The notes under the pieces were generated by a model. The model was not told where the DNA came from and did not search any database. It saw nothing but the letters and a program-made list of their open reading frames with translations. A stretch of DNA of 64,000 nt from Gemmatimonadota bacterium. GTDB lineage: Bacteria; Gemmatimonadota; Gemmatimonadetes; Longimicrobiales; Gaopeijiaceae. The DNA lies in assembly GCA_022823145.1 (NCBI GenBank), contig JAJDXS010000080.1, positions 124,001-188,000 on the forward strand. Direction: 5' to 3'. Shown piece by piece: positions 1 to 9,319 of this stretch (the first letter of the stretch is position 1; each line of letters starts with the position of its first letter). Both the position numbers and the translations under genes were made by a program.

Positions 1-2
1 CT

Positions 3-1652
3 GTGCTGGTTCCGGCGCTGGTCGTGGTCTTCGCGGTCACGAGCGGGGGCTGGCTGCTCCAGCGCGGCGTCGGCATGCGTGCCAACATCTACTTGCATGC
101 CAGGGTTTTCGAAGAGGTCGTGGAGCGCATCGAGGGGCACTTCGTGGGCGAAGTGGATGTGGACGACCTGTACGAAGCCGCGATCGCCGGGGTCGTGGAC
201 CACCTTGGCGACCCGAATTCGCAGTTCCTGCCCGCGGCAAGATGGGAGGACGAGCGGATTCGAACCCAGGGCGAGTACGGCGGCGTCGGCCTGGAGGTCG
301 CCGACCGCGACGGCTACATCACCGTCGTGGCTCCGATCCCGGGGACGCCGGGCGCGAGGGCCGGGGTGAGGCCCGGCGACCGGATCGTCGAGGTGGACGG
401 CAGGTCGGTAGAGGGCTGGTTGACCGACCAGGCGGTCGATCTGCTCCGTGGCAGGCCGGGTACAACGGTGCGCATGGGCATCCGGCGCCCGGGGGCCGAC
501 GCGATCATCCACTTCGACGTGACCCGCGCGCAGATCCACGTCCCCTCGGTTCCCTTTGCCACCATGCTCGACGACGGCGTGGGATACGTTCCGCTCCTGA
601 TCTTCAACCGCACCACGACGAAGGAAGTGCGCGCGGCAATCGATTCGCTGGCGGCGGAAGGAATGACCTCCCTCGTGCTCGATCTGCGCCGCAACCGGGG
701 CGGACTCCTCACGGAAGGGGTCGGGCTGACGGACCTCTTCCTCGATCCCGGGATGGATATCGTCGAGATCAGAAGCCGTGCCTCGGCACCGGAGAAGTAC
801 GCCGCCATGGTGGACCAGAGCTACCCCGACCTGCCGGTGGTCGTGCTCGTCGGGTACGGCAGCGCGTCCGCCGCCGAGATCGTCGCCGGGGCGCTGCAGG
901 ATCACGACCGGGCGCTCCTGATCGGCTCCACCACCTACGGCAAGGGATCGGTCCAGTCCCTCTTCCCCCTGTCCGGCGGCAACGTGCTGAAGCTCACCAC
1001 GGCCAGGTGGTTCACGCCCTCGGGGCGGTCCATCGAGATGGAAGCGGCGGATCAGGCGGCCAGGGGCGACCGGGGCGTGCTGACCGTGCAGGGCGACGTG
1101 GCCGAGCTGCCGGAGCTGGCGGACAAGCCCGAATTCAGATCCGCAGGCGGAAGGCTGGTGCGTGGCGGCGGCGGGATCGTCCCGGATCTCTGGGTCCTGC
1201 AGGACACTCTGCTGGTCGGCGAGCGCGAGGCGGTCAGAGAGATCCTGGCATCGGGCGGCGCCTTCGTGACGGCGCTTCAGAGCTGGGTGGTGGGCTACCT
1301 TCAGGACCACCCCGATCTGGCACCCGATTTCCGCCTCACCGACGCGGACCTCGCCGGTTTTCGCACAGCTCTCGAGGAACGTGGAGCCGGCATCTCCATT
1401 GAGACGCTTCAGCGTGCCAGGCGCTCGGTGCTCCTGCACATGGAGAGCGAGGTGGCGCTGCAGGCATGGGGTGACGGCGGCCGCTTCGAGCGCATCGCAG
1501 GGACGGACGCCGCGCTCCGCCGGGCCGTGGAACTCCTCACGGCGGCGGAGGATCAGCTGGAACTCTTCCGGTTGGCGGGGTCGCCGCTGGCGGAGGCGGA
1601 GGTGCAGCCCGTTGGCCAGGGTCCTGCCGCGGGGGATGGTTTCCCGCGCTGA
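3..1652 (+). CDS. S41-family C-terminal processing protease (CtpA-like), 5' end at window edge
   Basis: Periplasmic serine protease that cleaves near the C-termini of envelope proteins. Residues 2-20 form a hydrophobic signal/anchor segment. A PDZ domain lies at about 92-165 (GVRPGD at 121-126). The S41 catalytic core follows, with the Ser-Lys dyad visible as Ser289 in GYGSASAAE and Lys314 in TYGKGSVQS, 25 residues apart as in E. coli Prc. The C-terminal ~150 residues have no motif I recognise. The GTG at base 3 is the first codon of this frame in the window. Because the hydrophobic segment begins immediately, the true start is probably here or a few codons upstream, outside the window. The asparaginase gene starts just after its stop. 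Confidence 0.9.
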   Translation: MLVPALVVVFAVTSGGWLLQRGVGMRANIYLHARVFEEVVERIEGHFVGEVDVDDLYEAAIAGVVDHLGDPNSQFLPAARWEDERIRTQGEYGGVGLEVADRDGYITVVAPIPGTPGARAGVRPGDRIVEVDGRSVEGWLTDQAVDLLRGRPGTTVRMGIRRPGADAIIHFDVTRAQIHVPSVPFATMLDDGVGYVPLLIFNRTTTKEVRAAIDSLAAEGMTSLVLDLRRNRGGLLTEGVGLTDLFLDPGMDIVEIRSRASAPEKYAAMVDQSYPDLPVVVLVGYGSASAAEIVAGALQDHDRALLIGSTTYGKGSVQSLFPLSGGNVLKLTTARWFTPSGRSIEMEAADQAARGDRGVLTVQGDVAELPELADKPEFRSAGGRLVRGGGGIVPDLWVLQDTLLVGEREAVREILASGGAFVTALQSWVVGYLQDHPDLAPDFRLTDADLAGFRTALEERGAGISIETLQRARRSVLLHMESEVALQAWGDGGRFERIAGTDAALRRAVELLTAAEDQLELFRLAGSPLAEAEVQPVGQGPAAGDGFPR

Positions 1653-1701
1653 CCACGGGTTCGGCCCGCTATCAGGCCCGTTCAGCCATGGAAGCGCCCC
1701 T

Positions 1702-2703
1702 GTGATTGTTGCAGAATCCCGGACCCTGACGGTTTCCGTCCATCGCGGCCCCGTGCTCGAGTCAACGCACCGGGTGCATGCGGCCGTGTCGGACGAGGCG
1801 GGACGAGTGGTGCGCTGCTGGGGCGATCCCGGGCGCATCACGCTGCTCCGTTCGGCGGCCAAGCCGTTTCAGGCGTTGCCGCTGGTCGTGGACGGAGCCG
1901 CGGACCACTTCGGGCTTTCGCAAGAGGAGATCGCACTGTGCTGCGGTTCGCACAACTCGGAAGAAGCACATCTGGCCGTCGCGCGGTCGATCCTCGCGAA
2001 GGCCGGGCTGGAGGAAAACCTGCTTGTCTGCGGCCCCCATCCGCCGCTCCTGCGCGAGCGCGACCTGGCGATGGCCGCCGAGGGCGCGTCACGCTCCGCG
2101 ATCATCAACAACTGCTCCGGAAAACACGCCGGCATGCTGGCGCTGGCGGCGTTTCACGGCTGGCCGCTGGGCGGATACCAGCTTCCGGACCACCCGGTTC
2201 AGCTCCGCATGCGGCGCGAGGTGGCACGCTGGACGGGTCTCGCCGCAGAGGGCATGGAGTGGGGGGTGGACGGTTGCGGTGTAGTCAGCTTCGCGGTTTC
2301 GGTCGCGGCGCTGGCCCGCGGAACGGCCGGCTTCGCGGCGGCCGCGGGGCGTGGCGAACCACCGCGCCGGGTGGCGGAAGCCCTGACCCGGCACCCATTC
2401 ATGGTGGCCGGTACCGCCCGGCTCTGTACCCGGCTGATGGAGGCGGAGCGGGGACGCGTATTCGCCAAGGTCGGAGCAGAGGGGGTATACATGGCCGGAG
2501 ACGTGGAATCGGGTCTGGGTGTCGCGCTGAAGGTCGAGGACGGGGCGTGGCGTGCGGCGCCGCCGGCGCTCCTGGCGGTGCTGAGCCGCGCGGGCATCCT
2601 CTCCGCAGCGGCCGGGCAAGCCCTGGAGGAGTTCGCCGAACCCGCGGTGACGAATACGCTGGGCGACTCGGTCGGCCGGGTGGTGGTCCGCGAATGTTCA
2701 TAG
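1702..2703 (+). CDS. Asparaginase II family protein (Rhizobium-type L-asparaginase)
   Basis: Predicted to hydrolyse L-asparagine to aspartate and ammonia. It belongs to the Asparaginase_II family (COG4448, the inducible Rhizobium etli type), which is unrelated to the classical AnsA/AnsB fold. Family hallmarks seen are SAAKPFQALPL near residue 50, CCGSHNSEEAH near 80, NNCSGKHAGMLA near 137 and GVDGCGVVSFA near 190. The GTG at 1702 places the usual RG-x-x-ES motif near the N-terminus and is preceded by a weak purine stretch. An in-frame ATG at 1636 would overlap the protease gene by 17 nt and is the alternative. The last codons overlap the obgE start by 10 nt, so the two are probably co-translated. 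Confidence 0.85.
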   Translation: MIVAESRTLTVSVHRGPVLESTHRVHAAVSDEAGRVVRCWGDPGRITLLRSAAKPFQALPLVVDGAADHFGLSQEEIALCCGSHNSEEAHLAVARSILAKAGLEENLLVCGPHPPLLRERDLAMAAEGASRSAIINNCSGKHAGMLALAAFHGWPLGGYQLPDHPVQLRMRREVARWTGLAAEGMEWGVDGCGVVSFAVSVAALARGTAGFAAAAGRGEPPRRVAEALTRHPFMVAGTARLCTRLMEAERGRVFAKVGAEGVYMAGDVESGLGVALKVEDGAWRAAPPALLAVLSRAGILSAAAGQALEEFAEPAVTNTLGDSVGRVVVRECS

Positions 2704-3704
2704 ACTCGGTCACCATCGAAGTGCGCGCCGGGCAGGGTGGCTCGGGGGCGGAGGCGTTCCGGCGCGAGAAAGGCGTTCCGCGCGGCGGGCCCTCGGGTGG
2801 GGATGGGGGCAGGGGCGGCGACGTGCGGCTGATCGTGGATCCCGGACTGACGACGCTCAGCGACTTCCGCTACCGGCGCCACCACCGGGCCGGGAGAGGA
2901 ATGCACGGGGAGGGATCGAACCGTACGGGGAGGAGCGGGCAGGATCTGGAGCTGAGGGTGCCGCCGGGGACGATCGCCCTGGACAACGGGACGGACGAGT
3001 TGCTGGGCGAACTCCTGGGGCCGGGCGAGACTCTGGTGGTTGCGCGCGGCGGAAGGGGCGGCAGGGGCAACGCACGCTTCGCGTCCGCCACGCGGCAGGC
3101 GCCCCGGCGCTGGGAACCGGGCGAAGACGGTGAAGAGCGGATCGTGCGCCTTGAACTCAAGCTCCTCGCCGACATCGGCCTCGTTGGCGAGCCGAATGCC
3201 GGGAAGTCCACGCTGCTTTCACGCATCAGCCGCGCCAGGCCCAGGATCGCCGCCTACCCCTTCACCACATTGACGCCGAACCTGGGCGTCGTGGAACTGC
3301 CGGACTATCGCTCCTTCGTCGTCGCCGACATCCCCGGCCTCATCGAGGGGGCACACGACGGCAAGGGTCTGGGTCACCGGTTTCTCCGCCACATCGAGCG
3401 TACGCGGGCGCTCGCGATACTCCTGCCGGTCGACGGCGAGGATCCGGCCGCGACGCTGGCAGGGCTTCGCCGCGAGCTGGAGGAGTACTCGCCCGCTCTC
3501 ACCGAGCTTCCGTGGGCCGTGGTCGTCTCCAAGATGGACCTGCACGCCCGGGGCGAAGCGAAACCCGTGGTGGAGGCTGCGGACGCGTGGGACTGCTACT
3601 ACGTCAGCGCGGTGACCGGAGACGGCCTGAGAGAGCTGTTGGAGGGGTGTTGGCGCCAGCTGCGGGCCGCGCGAACGATCGCGGAGGAGGCGGAGACCCC
3701 ATGA
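2694..3704 (+). CDS. obgE: GTPase ObgE/CgtA
   Basis: Ribosome-associated GTPase involved in 50S maturation and stress signalling. The glycine-rich Obg domain covers residues 1-158 (MFIDSVTIEVRAG start, many GG turns). The G domain follows: G1 GEPNAGKS at about 166-172, switch TT at 191-192 and DIPG at 212-215. G4 reads SKMD instead of the usual NKxD, which is noteworthy. It is 336 aa and lacks the long C-terminal OCT extension of some homologues. The start is fixed by the strongly conserved MFIDS N-terminus. It overlaps the asparaginase gene by 10 nt and dprA by 4 nt (ATGA). Confidence 0.95.
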   Translation: MFIDSVTIEVRAGQGGSGAEAFRREKGVPRGGPSGGDGGRGGDVRLIVDPGLTTLSDFRYRRHHRAGRGMHGEGSNRTGRSGQDLELRVPPGTIALDNGTDELLGELLGPGETLVVARGGRGGRGNARFASATRQAPRRWEPGEDGEERIVRLELKLLADIGLVGEPNAGKSTLLSRISRARPRIAAYPFTTLTPNLGVVELPDYRSFVVADIPGLIEGAHDGKGLGHRFLRHIERTRALAILLPVDGEDPAATLAGLRRELEEYSPALTELPWAVVVSKMDLHARGEAKPVVEAADAWDCYYVSAVTGDGLRELLEGCWRQLRAARTIAEEAETP

Positions 3705-4834
3705 GCGAAGCAACCCGGATCATCGACGCACTCACGCTGCAGGGACTTCCGGGAGTGGGTCCCATGCGCTTCCGCGCTCTGGTGGACCATTTCGGCAGTC
3801 CCGCGGCAGCTCTCGATGCCTCCGCGGCCGAAATCGCGGCGGTGCCGGAGGTATCGCCCGGAACGCCGGCGCGCAGCCTCGCAAGGACGCTGGAGCTTGG
3901 CGCCGAAGGCACCGCGGCCCGATCGGACGCTGTCCGCAACGCGTGCGAGGTGCAGGAGCGATGTGCTTCGGGCGGCATCGCCGCCATCGTGTACGGGACT
4001 GCCGGCTACCCGGCCAGGCTGCGCCACCTGAAGGATCCGCCACCCGTGCTTTTCGCGCTGGGCCGGACCAGACTGCTGCAGCGCAGGTGCGTGGCGATCG
4101 TCGGCTCGCGCCGCGCCACCGCGTACGGGCGCCGCGTCGCGAGGGGTCTGGGCGCGGCATGGGCGGGGCGGGGGCGTTGCGTGGTCTCGGGCATGGCGAT
4201 GGGGATCGACGCGGAGGCGCACCGGGGCGCACTGCCGGGCCCCACCGCTGCGGTGCTGGGTTCGGGGGTGGATGTGGTGTCCCCGCCACGCAATCGGGCG
4301 CTGTACCGGAAGATCGTCGAGTGCGCCGTGGTGGTATCCGAGTTCGCGCCCGGCGTCAGGGCCGAGCCGCATCATTTCCCTCGGCGTAACCGCATCATAG
4401 CGGCACTCGCGCGCGATGTGATCATCGTCGAGGCGTCGCGAAGGAGCGGTGCGCTGATCACCGCTGAAATCGCGCTGGACCTGGGGCGGGAGGTCCTTGC
4501 GGTGCCGGGTCCGATCGACCGTCCCAACAGCGAAGGGACCAACCGTCTCATCGCCGACGGTGCGAAGATTGTCGTGGAGACCGCCCCCGACGATGTAATG
4601 CAGGACACCGTCCGCCTCCCGGAGGAGCCGGATCTTCGGGAGATCCTCTCGGCGCTCCCGCCGTCGCCGGTCACCGTCGAAGAAGCGGCGCGGCTGTCGC
4701 GACGAGACCCGGAGGAAGTGGGGCCGCTCCTCACCATCCTCGAGATCAGGGGCCACCTCACCCCCACAAGGGACGGCCGGGTGATGCGGACGCCCGGCCG
4801 GGGCAGCATGGCCGTGAGGGAAGGCGCGGCGTGA
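3701..4834 (+). CDS. dprA: DNA-processing protein DprA (DNA protecting protein, Smf)
   Basis: Loads RecA onto incoming single-stranded DNA during natural transformation and protects it. A helix-hairpin-helix-like region lies at about 10-40. The Rossmann-type DprA core carries GSRRATAYG (135-143), SGMAMGIDAEAH (163-174), FPRRNRIIAAL (226-236) and SGALITAEIALDLGR (249-263). A C-terminal winged helix is at about 310-370. It is 377 aa, normal for the family. It starts at ATG 3701 overlapping the obgE stop, and its own stop overlaps hemW. No other competence genes are in the window. Confidence 0.95.
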   Translation: MSEATRIIDALTLQGLPGVGPMRFRALVDHFGSPAAALDASAAEIAAVPEVSPGTPARSLARTLELGAEGTAARSDAVRNACEVQERCASGGIAAIVYGTAGYPARLRHLKDPPPVLFALGRTRLLQRRCVAIVGSRRATAYGRRVARGLGAAWAGRGRCVVSGMAMGIDAEAHRGALPGPTAAVLGSGVDVVSPPRNRALYRKIVECAVVVSEFAPGVRAEPHHFPRRNRIIAALARDVIIVEASRRSGALITAEIALDLGREVLAVPGPIDRPNSEGTNRLIADGAKIVVETAPDDVMQDTVRLPEEPDLREILSALPPSPVTVEEAARLSRRDPEEVGPLLTILEIRGHLTPTRDGRVMRTPGRGSMAVREGAA

Positions 4835-5997
4835 ACGACCCGGGGCACGGCAGGATCGGCAACGTCTACGTACACGCGCCCTTCTGCGCGAGGCGGTGCT
4901 GCTACTGTGACTTCGCGGTGACGGTGGACCGGCGTCCCGACAGCACGCGATGGCTCGACACGATCCGGACCGAGCTGGAATCGCTGAATGTCGCGGGCGA
5001 CGCTCCGCTGGCCGATACCCTCGAGACCCTCTACGTGGGTGGGGGCACGCCGTCGCTCCTGGATCCCCGCTCCCTCGGAGCGCTGGCTGGCCTTTTCGGA
5101 CTCGGGCCCGTGCGCGACCGCCGGATCGAGTGGACCGCCGAGGCCAATCCCGAATCGTTCACCGCGACCGTCGCGCGGGAATGGGCGACGTGCGGGGTGA
5201 ACCGCATCTCCTTCGGCGTCCAGAGCTTCTCTCCGCAGGCGCTCAGGTGGATGGGACGCCTGCACACCGCAGCCGACGCAGTGCATGCTGTCCGCAGAGC
5301 GCGGACGGCCGGTGTCGCGAATCTCTCCGTTGACCTGATGTTTGGCCTGCCCGGAAGCGTGGAACGCGACTGGCGGGACGACCTCGACCGCGCGTTGCAG
5401 CTGGACGTGCCGCACATCTCGCTCTATGGGCTCACCATCGAAAAGGGCACGGCTCTCGCGCGCCAGGTGCGGGAAGGACGCGTCTCGATCGCCCGTGACG
5501 ACCGCTACCGGGACGAATACCTCCTGGCGGCCGAACTCCTGTCGCGGGCAGGCTACGAACACTACGAAGTGTCGAACTTCGCCCGCCCCGGTTTCGCTTC
5601 TCGCCACAACCGTGCCTGCTGGCGAGGTGCACCGTATCTGGGACTGGGCAACGGAGCCCACAGCTATTTCGCGGGACGGCGCTGGTGGAACGAGCGGGAC
5701 TGGGGCGCGTATTCCGAGCGGGTCGTGGAATCGGGTATCGGTCGGGCCGGGAGCGAGGAACTCACTGCCGGGCAACGGAGGCTGGAGGCCCTCTGGCTGT
5801 CACTCCGCACGGTGGCGGGCATCGATGTGGCCGGGCTGGATACGGCCGCCTGTCAGGTCCTGCGGAGATGGCAAAGCGCAGGCCTCGCCGATGGTTCGAA
5901 TGGCCGGGTCCGCCTCACGGCGAAGGGATGGCTGGTCCTCGACGACCTCACCCTCGAGCTTGACACCTCCCTCGGCGAGGAGGCCGGCACAGGTTGA
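4831..5997 (+). CDS. hemW: Radical SAM heme chaperone HemW
   Basis: HemN-like radical SAM protein, now understood to bind and deliver heme rather than oxidise coproporphyrinogen. The 4Fe-4S/SAM motif CxxxCxxC is Cys19, Cys23, Cys26 (FCARRCCYCDF), followed by YVGGGTPSLL near 70 and the GLPG-containing segment near 175. It lacks the N-terminal extension typical of true HemN, which favours HemW. The GTG start at 4831 overlaps the dprA stop by 4 nt. The end overlaps a possible TTG start of hrcA. Confidence 0.92.
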   Translation: MNDPGHGRIGNVYVHAPFCARRCCYCDFAVTVDRRPDSTRWLDTIRTELESLNVAGDAPLADTLETLYVGGGTPSLLDPRSLGALAGLFGLGPVRDRRIEWTAEANPESFTATVAREWATCGVNRISFGVQSFSPQALRWMGRLHTAADAVHAVRRARTAGVANLSVDLMFGLPGSVERDWRDDLDRALQLDVPHISLYGLTIEKGTALARQVREGRVSIARDDRYRDEYLLAAELLSRAGYEHYEVSNFARPGFASRHNRACWRGAPYLGLGNGAHSYFAGRRWWNERDWGAYSERVVESGIGRAGSEELTAGQRRLEALWLSLRTVAGIDVAGLDTAACQVLRRWQSAGLADGSNGRVRLTAKGWLVLDDLTLELDTSLGEEAGTG

Positions 5998-6056
5998 CGG
6001 CATCGGCGGACGGCGGATTTTCAAGTACACGGAGCTTGCCAACGGATGTTCTGATC

Positions 6057-7127
6057 ATGGCCGTTCAACGTCACTCGACGCGCAGCAAGGGAAGGGACTC
6101 GCTTTCAAGGCGGGAGAGGCACGTGCTCGAGGCCGTGGTGCGCACCTACGTCGACACGGCCGAGCCGGCAGGCAGCCGAACCCTGGCGCGCCGCTTCGAC
6201 TTCGGGGTTTCCCCCGCGACGATCCGCAACACCATGGCCGACCTCGAAGAGGACGGCTACCTGACCCATCCGCACACTTCCGCGGGTCGGGTCCCGACCG
6301 ACCTCGCGTATCGCTTCTTCGTGGACCGGGTCGTTCGCCCCGAGTCACTCGTGAGGTCCGAGAAGATCCGGATCGAAAGGGAGATCCTGTCGGGAGACGG
6401 TACGCTCGAGCGAATCCTCAGGAATGCGACGCGCGCCCTCGGCCTCCTCGTGAACGAACTCGGCGTCGGATCGGTGCCGCAGCTCGACAGGGCCCGGCTG
6501 GAGAAGATCGATCTGATTTCGGTGTCCTCCCAGAAGGTGCTCATGGTGGTCACCATCAAGTCCGGAATGGTCCGCACGGTGTACGTCGACCTCCCCGGCG
6601 CAGCCCCGCAGGACGTTCTCGAGAGCATCGAACGGGTCCTCAACGAACGCCTGGGCGGCCTGAGCTTTACCGAGATCCGCCGCTCGTTCGGCGCGCGGCT
6701 TCGAGATGCGGTCGAAGACCCCGCGGCGCGGGATGTGCTGAACATCTTTATCGAGTCGAGCGAGGATTTCTTCGCCGCGGGGACGCCCGGCCCCGAGCAG
6801 GTCGTTCTGGGGCAGACCTCGGCCATCGTGGGGCAGCCCGAGTTCTCGACGAACGAGCGGCTGCGCGAGCTGATCGCGCTGACCGAACAGAAGGATCTCC
6901 TCGCGAAGGTCCTGGGCACCCGCGCGGTGAGGGGCGGACCCTGCGTCACCATCGGCAGCGAGCACGGGCCCGAGCTCTCCGGGTTCACCCTGGTGACCTC
7001 CGGCTACCGCTTCGGAAGTCTCCGGGGCATCCTCGGGGTCATCGGGCCCACTCGAATGCCCTACGAGAAGGTGATCGCCATCGTCGACTACACCTCCTCA
7101 CTCGTCACAAGCATGCTGGAGCCGTAG
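6057..7127 (+). CDS. hrcA: Heat-inducible transcription repressor HrcA
   Basis: Represses heat-shock operons by binding CIRCE inverted repeats. The N-terminal winged helix includes SRRERHVLEAVVRTYVDT and the conserved SPATIRNTMADLEEDGYL with the HTSAGRVPTDLAYR wing at about 60-85. The C-terminal GAF-like and dimerisation regions end with GPTRMPYEKVI. I chose ATG 6057; a TTG at 5994 in the same frame overlaps the hemW stop and would add 21 residues. dnaJ follows directly, without grpE or dnaK. I see no CIRCE element upstream of either gene, so the targets are probably elsewhere. Confidence 0.92.
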   Translation: MAVQRHSTRSKGRDSLSRRERHVLEAVVRTYVDTAEPAGSRTLARRFDFGVSPATIRNTMADLEEDGYLTHPHTSAGRVPTDLAYRFFVDRVVRPESLVRSEKIRIEREILSGDGTLERILRNATRALGLLVNELGVGSVPQLDRARLEKIDLISVSSQKVLMVVTIKSGMVRTVYVDLPGAAPQDVLESIERVLNERLGGLSFTEIRRSFGARLRDAVEDPAARDVLNIFIESSEDFFAAGTPGPEQVVLGQTSAIVGQPEFSTNERLRELIALTEQKDLLAKVLGTRAVRGGPCVTIGSEHGPELSGFTLVTSGYRFGSLRGILGVIGPTRMPYEKVIAIVDYTSSLVTSMLEP

Positions 7128-7175
7128 GGGCAGTGCCGGCCAACGCCGCCAGGCACCCGAATCTCCCGGAGAAGA

Positions 7176-8315
7176 ATGGCTGACTACTATACCCTCCTCC
7201 AGGTCCCGAGGGACGCGGATCAGGAAGAGATCAAGAAGGCATACCGAAAGGTCGCTCTCAGATTCCATCCAGATCGCAATGCCGGATCCAGCGAGGCCGA
7301 AGAGCGGTTCAAGGAGGTAACGGAGGCCTACGAGGTTCTCAGGGACCCGGCCAAGCGCGCAAGATACGACCGGTACGGCAAGGAGGGCCTGAGGGGGCCG
7401 AGCGGGTTCCAGGGTGGAATGGACTTCTCCGACGCGCTCGACATTTTCATGAGGGATTTCGGCGGCTTCGGCGGGCTGAACGACCTCTTCGGCACGCGGC
7501 GCCGGGGCAATCGGCCGATGCGCGGCAAATCGCTCCGGCTGACGCTGCCACTGACCCTGAAGGACGTGCGCACCGGTGTCTCGCGGAAGGTGCGGGTGGC
7601 TGTTCTCGACAGCTGCGATCCCTGTGGTGGAAGCGGTGTCAAGGACGGTGCCCGGCCGCGGACCTGCCCGACGTGCGAGGGCGCGGGAGAGGAGCGGGTG
7701 GTGGAGCGCTCCGTCTTCGGTCGCTTCGTCAGTGTCACGCCGTGTCGCGCCTGCAGGGGCGAGGGGTCGCTCATTTCGGAATACTGCCCGGGCTGCCGGG
7801 GCGAGGGGCGCGTCAGGGTCGATCGCCGCATCGAGATCGAGGTCCCGGCGGGGGTGTCTTCCGAGAACTACATCACGTTGCGTGGAGAGGGGAATGTGGG
7901 ACCGAAGGGTGGACCACGCGGCGACATCGTGGTCATCCTGGAGGTGGCGGAGGATCCTCGCTTCAGGCGTGCGGGAACCGACCTGGCCGTCGAGGTACCC
8001 ATCACCTTCGCTCAGGCCGCCCTCGGGGACCGGGTCGACGTGCCCACGGTGGACGGCCGAACCTGGGTGGAGATTCCGGCCGGCACCCAGCACGGCGATG
8101 TGGTGCGGGTCGCGGGTGAAGGCGTGCCCGAACTGCACGGACGAAGGTACGGTGATCTTCTCGTGCATCTGGCCGTGTGGGTGCCGACCCGGCTCAACGC
8201 CGAGCAGCGGGACCTGATCCAGGAACTTCGGGAGCTGGAGGAGAGCCCTCCCGAAACCATGGACTCGCAACGGCGACGCGGCTTCTGGTCACGTGTAAGG
8301 GAGGCGCTCGGCTAG
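7176..8315 (+). CDS. dnaJ: Chaperone protein DnaJ
   Basis: Hsp40 co-chaperone that stimulates the DnaK ATPase. The J domain is residues 1-70 with HPD at 31-33. A short Gly/Phe-rich linker follows ([11 protein letters not shown]). The cysteine-rich region has four CxxCxGxG repeats ([32 protein letters not shown]), then the two-barrel substrate-binding region. It is a complete type I DnaJ of 379 aa. It sits 48 bases after hrcA, so it is probably heat-regulated with it. The expected partners dnaK and grpE are not in the window. Confidence 0.95.
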   Translation: MADYYTLLQVPRDADQEEIKKAYRKVALRFHPDRNAGSSEAEERFKEVTEAYEVLRDPAKRARYDRYGKEGLRGPSGFQGGMDFSDALDIFMRDFGGFGGLNDLFGTRRRGNRPMRGKSLRLTLPLTLKDVRTGVSRKVRVAVLDSCDPCGGSGVKDGARPRTCPTCEGAGEERVVERSVFGRFVSVTPCRACRGEGSLISEYCPGCRGEGRVRVDRRIEIEVPAGVSSENYITLRGEGNVGPKGGPRGDIVVILEVAEDPRFRRAGTDLAVEVPITFAQAALGDRVDVPTVDGRTWVEIPAGTQHGDVVRVAGEGVPELHGRRYGDLLVHLAVWVPTRLNAEQRDLIQELRELEESPPETMDSQRRRGFWSRVREALG

Positions 8316-8355
8316 CCTGCGGTACACGCGCCGGACTATCCAACGGACGGCTGAT

Positions 8356-8784
8356 TCAGCGGCGACGGTAGCCCGGGCCGGCGAGGTCGAGCCCCATCCT
8401 CGCGGCGGAAACGCTGATCCGTATCGCGTGCTCCGCCTGCAGCATCCAGCGGGCCACGTCGGTCCGGGAGGCGGGGTCCAGCTCCTCCGCCATCGCGGCG
8501 AGGCTTTCCCAGAGCATTTCCGCCAGCCGGGATCGCGAGGGCCCGTCCTCGGGATCCATCAGCACGACCCAGCTGTCCAGCGTCGCCGCCCCGGGGCCGT
8601 CGGCGCTGATCTCGAGCAGTTCCAGGCGGCCGCCGGTCTCGTCCACCAGCAGGCGGAGTTCGCGGACCGTGATCGGAATCGGTGGATGACACCGCTTCAG
8701 TTCCTCCAGCAGCCGGGTCGCCGGGAGCGCTCCCGGACCGCTTCGCCGCAGGATGTCCACCATGCTCTCAGTCGTACGGTTCAT
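8356..8784 (-). CDS. Hypothetical protein
   Basis: 142-residue protein I do not recognise. It has an N-terminal region predicted to be helical (STRRSGPGALP-like linker, then RLLEELKRCHPP), a central acidic part and a C-terminal helix rich in Ala, Met and Arg ending GPGYRRR. No signal peptide, membrane segment or cysteine motif is seen. The start at 8784 is supported by AAGG five bases upstream (AAGGCAGAA-ATG); an upstream in-frame ATG at 8811 is the alternative. It is the only minus-strand gene in the first 33 kb, convergent with dnaJ and divergent from the YqeY-like gene. The frame stays open far upstream, but that part is antisense to mutS2 and not coding. Confidence 0.6.
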   Translation of the reverse strand: MNRTTESMVDILRRSGPGALPATRLLEELKRCHPPIPITVRELRLLVDETGGRLELLEISADGPGAATLDSWVVLMDPEDGPSRSRLAEMLWESLAAMAEELDPASRTDVARWMLQAEHAIRISVSAARMGLDLAGPGYRRR

Positions 8785-8880
8785 TTCTGCCTTGTCGGTT
8801 TGATGTTGCATCCCACGGCATCGTTTGACTGATATTGGTGCGGCGGAACATCGTCTCGTCATCAACCAGGGAGCAGGGCC

Positions 8881-9318
8881 GTGGAGACATCGCTCAAGGA
8901 AACGCTGCGTGCGGATCTCAACGCCGCGCGTCGCGCCAGGGACAAAGTGAGAACACTGGTCCTGTCGACCACCCTCGCGGAGCTGCGGAACCGGGAGATC
9001 GAGACCGGTTCGGCGCTGGACGACGAGGGCGTGCGCTCCGTGCTCGTGAGGGCGATCAAGCAGCGCCAGGACGCGGCGGCCCAGATGATCCGGGGCGGGC
9101 GGCGCGAGCTCGCCGACAGGGAGGCGGAGCAGGAGCAGGTTCTCCGGGGCTACATGCCGCCCGATCTGTCGGCCGAGGATGTGAGGGACATGGTGCGCGG
9201 GATCGTGGACGGTGGCGCTACCCACATCGGGGCTGTCATGTCCGCGCTGATGCCGCAGATCCGCGGCCGGTTCGACGGCAGGACGGCGTCCGCGATCGTC
9301 CGGGAGGAGCTCGGGTAG
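8881..9318 (+). CDS. GatB/YqeY domain-containing protein
   Basis: 145-residue all-helical protein of the YqeY family, related to the tail domain of GatB in the tRNA amidotransferase. Its role is not established, though a tRNA-linked function is often proposed. Family features are the ETSLKETLRADLNAARRARDK start, the central LRNREIETG, the EAEQEQVLRGYMP motif and the final MGxVM-like segment (IGAVMSALMPQIRGRFDGR). The GTG start at 8881 is preceded by GGGAG. The mutS2 ATG begins 2 bases after its stop, so the two form an operon. Confidence 0.85.
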   Translation: METSLKETLRADLNAARRARDKVRTLVLSTTLAELRNREIETGSALDDEGVRSVLVRAIKQRQDAAAQMIRGGRRELADREAEQEQVLRGYMPPDLSAEDVRDMVRGIVDGGATHIGAVMSALMPQIRGRFDGRTASAIVREELG

Positions 9319-9319
9319 G

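Noticed and set aside
5940-7175. CIRCE element near hrcA or dnaJ
   Set aside because: No TTAGCACTC-N9-GAGTGCTAA or close variant was seen upstream of either gene.
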